Source of the DNA: Deltaproteobacteria bacterium
GTDB lineage: Bacteria; Desulfobacterota; SM23-61
Length of the DNA: 5,707 bases
Direction: 5' to 3'
Assembly: GCA_029857975.1 (NCBI GenBank)
Contig: JAOUFX010000241.1
Coordinates: 1-5,707 of the forward strand
Shown: positions 1-4,744 of the stretch, piece by piece
Layout: every line of letters starts with the position of its first letter
How positions within the stretch are numbered: position 1 is the first letter of the stretch
Position numbers and translations under genes: made by a program
Notes under the pieces: model-generated
What the model was told of the DNA's origin: nothing
The model's input: only the letters and a program-made list of their open reading frames with translations
Database searches by the model: none

Positions 1-994
1 ATGGGGTGGGGATTCGCTCCTCCATGAACCGGCAAGCAGGATCTTCGGCCACTTGGATCATCGGGTGCGCACCCCGATGAACGATGAGTTCAAAAACATC
101 GGGGCGGGCGTAATGCCCGGCCACATCCAGCATCCATTTCGGACTCCGCATCTGTTGGGGGTCCACTTCGGCGTAGAGAATTTCTTCCTTCATCTGGACA
201 GGCCCGGCAATAAATTCCCCGCCGGGGTTGACAATGGCGCTGTCTCCCACGTTGATCCACTCCCGCTCGGGGTTATAGAATTTAGCCTTATATTCGAACC
301 GGTCGGGAATATCCGCCTGGCGCAGAGCCATGCAGCAGCCGATTGTATAAACCCGTCCTTCCTTGGCGATATGGCGCAAGGTGGCTTGCCACGTTTCCCC
401 GCGGTCCCAGGTGGGGGCGATGTAAATTTGCGTTCCCCAGGCATACATCGTGTAACGCGCCAGGGGCATGTAGTTTTCCCAGCAGATTAAGCCGCCGATT
501 TTCCCCAAAGGAGTTTCGTACGCCTCCAGGGTGCTGCCATCCCCCTGAGCCCAGACCAGACGCTCCCCGCCGGTTGGCACCAGCTTGCGGTGTTTGCCCA
601 TGATATTCCCTTCCGGGCCAAAGTAGACCAGAGTGTTGTAGAGGGTAGCCCCGCTGCCCTCCGGATCTCGCTCGGTGACGCCCATTACTACATAGGCTCC
701 GGCACTTTTGGCTGCCTGACCCAGCCGTTCTGTAGCGGCACTGGGGATTTCAACCGCGTTGACGAGCAGCTCCGCATAGAGTTGGCCGAGGATTCTCTCT
801 CTGCCCGGCGGAACGGCCCATACCCAGTCCGGGTAAGCCGGAATAAAAGATTCCGGAAACACAATAATGCGGGCATTCTCGCGGCTGGCTTCCGCAATCA
901 ACTTGCAGGATTTTTCAACCGTTGCGTCCCGGTTCAAGAATACGGGCGCAGCCTGAACAGCAGCGATTTTAAAAGCAGTGTTGGGAATTGGCAT
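1..994 (-). CDS. Nitrilase (carbon-nitrogen hydrolase superfamily), 3' end cut by window edge
   Basis: Predicted cytoplasmic nitrilase (EC 3.5.5.1 type), converting organic nitriles to the carboxylic acid plus ammonia. The frame is open from the ATG at 994 to the left edge: 331 codons and no stop, so at most a few dozen residues are missing (bacterial nitrilases usually have about 310-370). The superfamily Glu-Lys-Cys triad is visible: E48 in FPESFIPAYP, K137 in HRKLVPT, and C171 in CWENYMPL. E144, in the PTxxER stretch followed by GDGS, is also typical of true nitrilases rather than amidases or NAD synthetase domains. CWENYMPL after the nucleophile is the branch-1 nitrilase signature. The start is supported by an AAGGAG Shine-Dalgarno six bases upstream. 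Substrate (arylacetonitrile, aliphatic or other) cannot be read from sequence. No nitrile hydratase, amidase or regulator is visible beside it. G+C looks higher than in the rest of the window (35 of the first 60 bases). Confidence 0.93.
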   Translation of the reverse strand, partial: MPIPNTAFKIAAVQAAPVFLNRDATVEKSCKLIAEASRENARIIVFPESFIPAYPDWVWAVPPGRERILGQLYAELLVNAVEIPSAATERLGQAAKSAGAYVVMGVTERDPEGSGATLYNTLVYFGPEGNIMGKHRKLVPTGGERLVWAQGDGSTLEAYETPLGKIGGLICWENYMPLARYTMYAWGTQIYIAPTWDRGETWQATLRHIAKEGRVYTIGCCMALRQADIPDRFEYKAKFYNPEREWINVGDSAIVNPGGEFIAGPVQMKEEILYAEVDPQQMRSPKWMLDVAGHYARPDVFELIVHRGAHPMIQVAEDPACRFMEERIPTP

Positions 995-1000
995 CCACGT

Positions 1001-1006
1001 CTCCTT
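1001..1006 (-). promoter_or_regulatory. Shine-Dalgarno of the nitrilase gene
   Basis: Read on the minus strand this is AAGGAG, six bases before the ATG at 994. It fixes the nitrilase start and argues against the overlapping frame that opens further upstream near 1116. Confidence 0.8.
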
Positions 1007-1354
1007 TCCAATCTATTTTCCTCTTTTACCTTCGGCAACATCCGACTGGTACCTTGCTTTATCGCTTCCCAAGCGGTCTGCGGCAACGCATGCTCCCATA
1101 ATATTCCCAGACCCACAGAGTAATTCGTCGCGATATTAACAGCTCGTTTCCAAGAGGGGAGGGGGCTCTAAAACAGCTTGATAGATATTCTATTCTATAA
1201 AAAAGGATACGTAAATTCTTTATTCCGGGAGCATTCTTCCCCAAGTCAAATACCGAGAGAGCTTTAGGCAGGGAATTAAAAACGTTCTCATAGGTCAAGC
1301 TGATCGTAAGATTCAGACAGCCCCGAGATAAAATCCGCGAGCGAAATTTTCTCA
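1007..1354. other. Gene-free spacer upstream of the nitrilase
   Basis: This stretch of about 350 bases is more AT-rich than the nitrilase gene (24 G/C in 1201-1260). Frames of 60-98 codons exist here on the minus strand, but they lack a good ribosome site, match no family I recognise, and the longest two run into the nitrilase leader or coding region. The sequence presumably carries the nitrilase promoter. The best minus-strand candidate I found is weak: TTGCCG, 17 bases, GATAAA, lying roughly 60-90 bases upstream of the start. No repeats or RNA structures stand out. Confidence 0.5.
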
Positions 1355-1383
1355 TTTACAAAGTGAAGAACGTCCAATAGAAT
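1355..1383 (+). promoter_or_regulatory. Putative sigma70-type promoter for the small CxxC gene
   Basis: TTTACA (1355-1360) and TAGAAT (1378-1383) are separated by exactly 17 bases, and each differs from consensus at one position. Transcription would begin near 1390, leaving a leader of about 70 bases before the ATG at 1461. This is a consensus match only, but it is one of the two best in the window and is oriented toward a gene that otherwise has little support. Confidence 0.45.
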
Positions 1384-1460
1384 AATTATAGGAATTATAA
1401 AAGGCGATCAACCAAAGAGGGCCCAGAGGAAATACTTTTTTTGAGGTGTGGTGTTCAATA

Positions 1461-1712
1461 ATGAAAGTAATCAGGGAAGTTATCTGCTCCAAGTGTCGGA
1501 AAAAACAGGTAAACGATATAGAAGACCTTTTGCACAGCGATCTCTTCTGGCGCGTTTGTGAGTTCTGCAACCAATATGGATTAAAGATCGCTATCCGGCA
1601 GAAGCTCACTATAAAAGAATGGATGGAAGCTCTTTATAATACCATGGGTTTTAGAGTCGTACAGGTTGAAGCTCTATTAAAAGATCTTCTAAAAGACCGC
1701 CCTCATCTTTAA
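1461..1712 (+). CDS. Small uncharacterised protein with two CxxC pairs (possible zinc-binding)
   Basis: Unrecognised 83-residue protein. What can be seen: two CxxC pairs, C9-S-K-C12 and C33-E-F-C36, spaced as in many small four-cysteine zinc knuckles or ribbons, followed by a charged, probably helical C-terminal half (about residues 48-80) with KEWMEAL and ALLKDLLKD stretches. There is no signal peptide and no membrane segment, so a cytoplasmic protein is likely. Zinc binding is inferred from cysteine spacing only. The start is uncertain: an in-frame GTG at 1446 would add five residues (MWCSI) and a third cysteine cluster member. No strong Shine-Dalgarno precedes either start (GAGGTG at 1443-1448 is the nearest). 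A consensus-like promoter lies about 80-105 bases upstream. The alkyltransferase gene follows on the same strand after a 140-base gap holding an inverted repeat, so co-transcription is possible but unproven. The opposite-strand frame here has a much less protein-like composition. Confidence 0.6.
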   Translation: MKVIREVICSKCRKKQVNDIEDLLHSDLFWRVCEFCNQYGLKIAIRQKLTIKEWMEALYNTMGFRVVQVEALLKDLLKDRPHL

Positions 1713-1724
1713 ATAAATTTAATA

Positions 1725-1803
1725 GGACGCAGATTTACGCAGATAACGACGGATAATTATTTTCTTTTTAGCTTATCCTGATAATCTGTGTACATCCGTG
1801 TCC
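1725..1803. repeat. Imperfect inverted repeat (dispersed palindromic element)
   Basis: The left arm 1725-1756 (begins GGACGCAGATTTACGCAGAT) pairs with the right arm 1773-1803 (ends TACATCCGTGTCC) around a 16-base AT-rich loop. With one gap, roughly 24 of 32 positions match, including GGAC, TAC, CAGAT and GGATAA blocks. From memory, repeats of the 'ACGCAGATTTACGCAGAT' kind recur in intergenic regions of several environmental bacteria, so I read this as one decayed copy of a dispersed palindrome rather than a gene-specific operator. It lies 12 bases after the stop of the CxxC gene and 50 bases before the alkyltransferase start. It could fold in RNA and attenuate read-through between them. Confidence 0.75.
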
Positions 1804-1839
1804 GAAAAAGAAATTCCTATTCAATCCATTTATCTGCCC

Positions 1840-1846
1840 GGAGGGG
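1840..1846 (+). promoter_or_regulatory. Shine-Dalgarno of the alkyltransferase gene
   Basis: GGAGGGG, six bases before the ATG at 1853. It decides the start in favour of the 180-residue alkyltransferase frame over the overlapping frame that begins at 1798 inside the inverted repeat. Confidence 0.75.
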
Positions 1847-1852
1847 AAAAGG

Positions 1853-2395
1853 ATGGAAAGTACCTATACCATTTTTCAGGTGAAACCAGGGTGGATGGGC
1901 TTAGTGGGAAACAAAAACGGCCTACAGCGCATTTTTCTTCCCGGATTAAAAAAACAAGAGCTAAAGGAACGCATTACTTCAGAATTTCCGGAAAGTACAG
2001 AAAATCCAGGTTTATGGGAACGGGGCCAAAAACAATTCATCGAATACTTTTCCGGGAAGAGGACTTGGTTTGACCTTCCTTTGGACTTGTCCGCGGCAAC
2101 ACCTTTTCAAAAAAAAGTGTATGCGCTATTATCCCGAGTCCCTTTCGGAGAGGTGTGCACCTACAGATGGCTGGCTCAAAAAATAGGAAACCCGAAAGCG
2201 TTGCGGGCTGTGGGACTGGCGAATGCTAAAAATCGCTGGCCGCTGTTAATTCCTTGCCACCGAGTCGTGGGAAGCAATGGGTTCTTGACCGGATTTTCCG
2301 CTCCGGGTGGATTAGACCTGAAAGCTTTGCTTTTGAGGCTGGAAGGCATCCCCACTGAGCAAGGAAAGGTTCCGGTCGCCAAGATCCGGAAATAA
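1853..2395 (+). CDS. ogt: Methylated-DNA--[protein]-cysteine S-methyltransferase (Ogt/MGMT family)
   Basis: Suicide DNA-repair protein that transfers the alkyl group from O6-alkylguanine (and O4-alkylthymine) in DNA to its own cysteine (EC 2.1.1.63). It is 180 residues long, normal for the single-module Ogt/MGMT form, with no Ada-type methylphosphotriester domain. Residues 1-80 form the poorly conserved N-terminal domain. Residues 83-166 form the DNA-binding, catalytic domain: TPFQKKVY, then the helix-turn-helix region PFGEVCTYRWLAQKIG, RAVG with the presumed arginine finger R118, and the active site PCHRV with acceptor C135, followed by VVGSNGFLTGF and a closing LLRLEG. One oddity is that the stretch before the active site reads N127-R-W-P, where human MGMT has N-P-V-P. 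The start is set by a strong Shine-Dalgarno. It converges with the SagB-type gene across a 41-base gap, so the transcription unit ends here. The exact name (ogt versus adaB-like) is a family-level choice. Confidence 0.95.
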   Translation: MESTYTIFQVKPGWMGLVGNKNGLQRIFLPGLKKQELKERITSEFPESTENPGLWERGQKQFIEYFSGKRTWFDLPLDLSAATPFQKKVYALLSRVPFGEVCTYRWLAQKIGNPKALRAVGLANAKNRWPLLIPCHRVVGSNGFLTGFSAPGGLDLKALLLRLEGIPTEQGKVPVAKIRK

Positions 2396-2436
2396 AACCA
2401 TTGCCCATCCCGCAATCCCCATTACGAAATTTGAAA
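2396..2436. other. Convergent intergenic gap
   Basis: Forty-one bases between the stops of the alkyltransferase and the SagB-type gene. I see no stem followed by a T-tract in either direction. A six-base stem (TTCCGG 2370-2375 with CCGGAA 2386-2391) overlaps the end of the alkyltransferase gene but has no proper U-run. Confidence 0.4.
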
Positions 2437-3168
2437 TTATCTCTTACCCACAGTAGCAAGATAGATCGCTGTTTCCTCTTGCCCATCTACTCCCACTAAA
2501 TCGTTAACCTCATCGTCGAAGAAAGCCGCGATGCCGCAGCACCCCAGTCCCATGGCTGTAGCCGCCAGATATAAATTTTGCCCAATATGCCCGCAATCCA
2601 AATAAATGTAACGATAAGCCCGCTGCCGGTATTTTTGCCGGGAACGGGGTATTACCGCCACCCAGATAAAAACAACAGCGGCTTCCCGGGCAATATCTTG
2701 GTCTAAGGCTGCCTGGGTGATCTGCCGGGAAAAGTCCCCTTGGCTTTTTCTTTCCAGGGAGAAATCCTGAACATGCAGAAAATAAATTCCTGCCCCCAGT
2801 CCCTCGAGCCGGTTGACAACCAGATAGGTATCAACGGGATGAAGAGCGCCAGCTGATGGGGCTGTCCGGTACCAAGAAGAAAAAGGCTGATCGGTAATTC
2901 CCTGGGTTGCCCAGAGGAGGTTGGAAAGTTTTTCCAAGGGCAGAGGGGAATCGCTGTATTCACGGATCGATCGCCGTTTTAACAATACTTGCCAAAAATT
3001 TGGACCCAAATTAAGCCGGGGCTGAGGAAGAGGAATAATTGGGGAAGGAAAAGGTTGGGGTCCTTTGTCCAGGGTTGGTTTTTCCAAAGATATGGGCCCA
3101 TAAGCAGGGCGGAAATATTTCGTTTTTTCCTGAAATATTTGGCCGATTTTTTGCTCTGGCAATTCCAT
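2437..3168 (-). CDS. SagB/ThcOx-type dehydrogenase (nitroreductase-fold, FMN-dependent), stand-alone
   Basis: Flavin-dependent oxidoreductase of the SagB-type dehydrogenase group in the nitroreductase superfamily, 243 residues. Better-known members oxidise azolines to azoles in ribosomally made peptides, but many genomes carry stand-alone copies of unknown substrate. Visible features are RRSIREYSDSPL at 65-76 (N-terminal FMN phosphate-binding motif), APSAGALHPVD at 103-113, a central segment GIYFLHV at 127-133, and the long helix region RYIYLDCGHIGQNLYLAATA at 186-205 running into MGLGCCGIAAFFDD, all typical of SagB-type proteins, with the usual terminal ATVGK. Residues 1-55 are proline-rich and less conserved. 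No signal peptide is present, so it is cytoplasmic. No YcaO cyclodehydratase, E1-like partner or precursor peptide is visible within the window, so peptide-azole formation is not supported here. The ATG at 3168 is the only start available after the in-frame stop at 3193-3195. It is preceded by a run of seven G three bases upstream rather than a well-spaced Shine-Dalgarno. Divergent from the deacetylase gene. Confidence 0.88.
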   Translation of the reverse strand: MELPEQKIGQIFQEKTKYFRPAYGPISLEKPTLDKGPQPFPSPIIPLPQPRLNLGPNFWQVLLKRRSIREYSDSPLPLEKLSNLLWATQGITDQPFSSWYRTAPSAGALHPVDTYLVVNRLEGLGAGIYFLHVQDFSLERKSQGDFSRQITQAALDQDIAREAAVVFIWVAVIPRSRQKYRQRAYRYIYLDCGHIGQNLYLAATAMGLGCCGIAAFFDDEVNDLVGVDGQEETAIYLATVGKR

Positions 3169-3191
3169 TTTCCCCCCCGGCTGCTTTTTTG

Positions 3192-3214
3192 TTTAGTTTA
3201 AACCTAAATTGAGC
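3192..3214. repeat. Direct repeat, left copy (TTTAGTTTAAA type)
   Basis: TTTAGTTTAAA at 3192-3202 followed by CCTAAATTGAG. The second copy at 3381-3404 shares the same 11 bases and a following CTAAATGAG. This left copy lies 24-46 bases upstream of the SagB-type start and contains the perfect palindrome GTTTAAAC (3196-3203). Confidence 0.55.
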
Positions 3215-3224
3215 GATTTTTTTA

Positions 3225-3370
3225 CACCACAGAGATCTCAGAGAATAATTTCATAGTTAAAAACAAAATAAGCTCAATATTTTTTCTGGGTTTTCAGGTA
3301 ATAAATTCGTCAGATAGAATATTGTGTTGTTTTTACTGTTTTTTAATTTTTCTCTGGGCCCTCTGTGATG
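3225..3370. repeat. Decayed long inverted repeat in the divergent intergenic region
   Basis: Outer arms CACCACAGAGATCTCAGAGA (3225-3244) and the complement of 3351-3370 match at 16 of 20 positions. Inner matches continue the symmetry: TTAAAAACA (3257-3265) with TGTTTTTTAA (3338-3347), and CAATATT (3275-3281) with AATATTG (3318-3324). The interior is very AT-rich and has no reading frame. 'CCACAGAGA ... TCTCTGTGG' palindromes are, from memory, dispersed repeats in several environmental bacteria, so this is probably another mobile-type or remnant palindrome and not a terminator, since genes on both sides point away from it. Confidence 0.65.
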
Positions 3371-3380
3371 AATCTTCTTT

Positions 3381-3404
3381 TTTAGTTTAAAGTTTCTAAA
3401 TGAG
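3381..3404. repeat. Direct repeat, right copy (TTTAGTTTAAA type)
   Basis: TTTAGTTTAAA at 3381-3391 followed by GTTTCTAAATGAG. It repeats the left copy at 3192-3214 in the same orientation, on the other side of the long inverted repeat and 25 bases upstream of the deacetylase -35 element. It could be the flank of an inserted element or a shared regulator site. Confidence 0.55.
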
Positions 3405-3428
3405 GTTGTCAACTTCATCCAAAAAAGG

Positions 3429-3456
3429 TTGACCCGAAGGATAGTTGAGGTATGAT
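3429..3456 (+). promoter_or_regulatory. Putative sigma70-type promoter of the deacetylase gene
   Basis: TTGACC (3429-3434) and TATGAT (3451-3456) with a 16-base spacer, each one base from consensus. The expected transcription start, six to nine bases past the -10 box, falls at about 3462-3465, immediately before the ATG at 3466. This implies an mRNA with virtually no 5' leader. A palindrome GTTGTCAAC (3405-3413) lies just upstream and might be an operator, but that is only a shape. Confidence 0.6.
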
Positions 3457-3465
3457 GAATAAATT

Positions 3466-4674
3466 ATGGGCTGGAGATCAGAAAACTTTGCCAGTGTTTT
3501 CATTTATTCCGATGAATTGGCCAATTACGAATATAGTTCAACACATCCTTTTAAACCCATTCGGGCCAAGCTAACCCTCGACCTTTGCCGCCGGTATGGC
3601 CTAATAGAAAGGCCTTGGATTCGGTTACTGAAACCCCAGCCTTTGGGTTTTGAAGACCTAGCAGAATTCCATGATGCAGCCTACCTAAAAACCCTCCAGG
3701 CGATTGATTCTTCAGCCACGGCCAAGGAACTTTGGCTGGATGTATCCTCGAGGCGGGAAGAGGAGTCTTTAACTCTCGATCCCAAAATACTTCAGTATGA
3801 GTTGGGCACGGATGACAACCCGGTTTTCTCCGGTGTCTATGATTTTTCTGCTTTAACTGCTGGGGCTACCGATTTAGGGGCCAAAATGGTGGCATCCGGC
3901 GAAGTTCAGGTTGCTTTCAATCCGGTGGGTGGTTTTCATCACGCGGCCAGGAACCATGCGGAGGGATTTTGTTATGTAAATGATGTGGCGGTGACCATTA
4001 CCCGCCTTCTAAAAGAAGGGTTGAGGGTGGCTTTTGTAGATATTGACGCCCACCATGGCAACGGCGTGCAGGATGCTTTTTACCGGGACAATCGCGTGTT
4101 GGTGATTTCCTTTCACGAAACCGGTCGAGAACTCTATCCTTGGTCCGGTTTTGAAAACGAGATCGGCGAAGGGCAAGGAAGAGGGTATAACGTGAATGTT
4201 CCCCTGCCGCAAAAAACGGATGATGACGCTTTTATGCGGGCCTTTGAAGAAATCGTTCCCCCCCTCCTTGAAGCCTATGTTCCCGACATCGTCATTGCCG
4301 AATTGGGAGCGGACACCCATATTGCCGACCCTCTCACCCACTTAAGTATGACCAATAACGGATATTGCCGGGCGGTAAAAACCTTAGCGCAATATGCTCC
4401 CCGAATCTTGGCCTTAGGAGGAGGAGGATATGATTTATACAAAACAGCCAGGAGTTGGACGCTGGCCTGGGCGATCTTAAATGACCTGGAGCCCCGGGAT
4501 GAGTACGTTGGCATTATCGGCGGGATGATGTTCGGCCCAGAAGTTGAAGTAGGGGACCTTTATGATAAAACCGTTAAAACTACCGGTATTATTAAGGAGC
4601 GGATCAACAAGGAAATTGATCGCATCCTGGATTTCATCAAGCAGAATGTTTTCCCGATACATAAAATCCATTAA
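3466..4674 (+). CDS. acuC: Histone deacetylase family protein (AcuC-like, class I type)
   Basis: Zinc-dependent lysine deacetylase of the arginase/deacetylase fold, 402 residues, close to the usual AcuC length. In Bacillus, AcuC removes acetyl groups from acetyl-CoA synthetase; the target here is unknown. All catalytic residues expected from HDAC8 are present: the His pair H158-H159 in GGFHHA, the D192-I-D194-A-H196-H197 motif giving zinc ligands D194 and H196, the third ligand D283 in LGADTH, and the transition-state tyrosine Y322 in GGGGYDLY. GFCYVNDVAV (167-176) and ISFHETGR (214-221) are further family signatures. The N-terminus (VFIYSDELANYEY) fits the family beginning, so the ATG at 3466 is appropriate. 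An in-frame TAA at 3460-3462 prevents extension from upstream. No well-spaced Shine-Dalgarno precedes it, consistent with the promoter placing the transcript start almost at the ATG. No acuA, acuB or acs neighbour is visible, so the gene symbol is by homology class only. Acetylpolyamine or other small-molecule deacetylation is the alternative. Confidence 0.92.
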   Translation: MGWRSENFASVFIYSDELANYEYSSTHPFKPIRAKLTLDLCRRYGLIERPWIRLLKPQPLGFEDLAEFHDAAYLKTLQAIDSSATAKELWLDVSSRREEESLTLDPKILQYELGTDDNPVFSGVYDFSALTAGATDLGAKMVASGEVQVAFNPVGGFHHAARNHAEGFCYVNDVAVTITRLLKEGLRVAFVDIDAHHGNGVQDAFYRDNRVLVISFHETGRELYPWSGFENEIGEGQGRGYNVNVPLPQKTDDDAFMRAFEEIVPPLLEAYVPDIVIAELGADTHIADPLTHLSMTNNGYCRAVKTLAQYAPRILALGGGGYDLYKTARSWTLAWAILNDLEPRDEYVGIIGGMMFGPEVEVGDLYDKTVKTTGIIKERINKEIDRILDFIKQNVFPIHKIH

Positions 4675-4679
4675 AAAGG

Positions 4680-4742
4680 GGTGTCGGGAATAGGGAGTAG
4701 GGTGTAGAAAATCTTTATCCCGCTCCCAACTCTCAACTCCCA
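4680..4742. terminator. G-run/C-run spacer between convergent genes, possible weak bidirectional terminator
   Basis: The plus strand has GGGAATAGGGAGTAGGG (4686-4702) followed after an AT-rich stretch by CCCGCTCCC (4719-4727) and more CT-rich sequence. GGGAGTAGGG can pair imperfectly with CCCGCTCCC around a 16-base loop. No good T-tract follows, so intrinsic termination is uncertain. The position between two convergent genes is where a shared terminator would be expected. The GGGAGTAGGG-type low-complexity sequence may equally be an intergenic repeat. Confidence 0.3.
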
Positions 4743-4744
4743 CC

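Noticed and set aside
590..1123. A 177-codon plus-strand frame
   Set aside because: It lies antisense to the nitrilase, whose catalytic motifs are intact. The plus-strand translation has no recognisable domain and is a shadow.
1059..1355. A 98-codon minus-strand frame upstream of the nitrilase
   Set aside because: It has no Shine-Dalgarno and no family resemblance, its composition is unlike a folded protein, and it would end inside the nitrilase leader region.
1352..1609. An 85-codon minus-strand frame opposite the small CxxC gene
   Set aside because: It is rich in Ser, Phe, Ile and Arg in a pattern typical of an antisense shadow. The plus-strand frame has the better promoter, charge pattern and cysteine spacing.
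1798..2073. A 91-codon plus-strand frame starting inside the inverted repeat
   Set aside because: It overlaps the alkyltransferase in another frame. The strong GGAGGGG site and the family motifs support the start at 1853 instead.
2370..2391. Six-base stem TTCCGG/CCGGAA as a terminator of the alkyltransferase gene
   Set aside because: It overlaps the final codons and has no T-tract on the plus strand, and only a weak one on the minus strand.
2437..4674. A RiPP (azole-peptide) biosynthetic cluster around the SagB-type gene
   Set aside because: No YcaO cyclodehydratase, precursor peptide or dedicated transporter with RiPP features is visible; the deacetylase and MFS neighbours do not make such a cluster by themselves.
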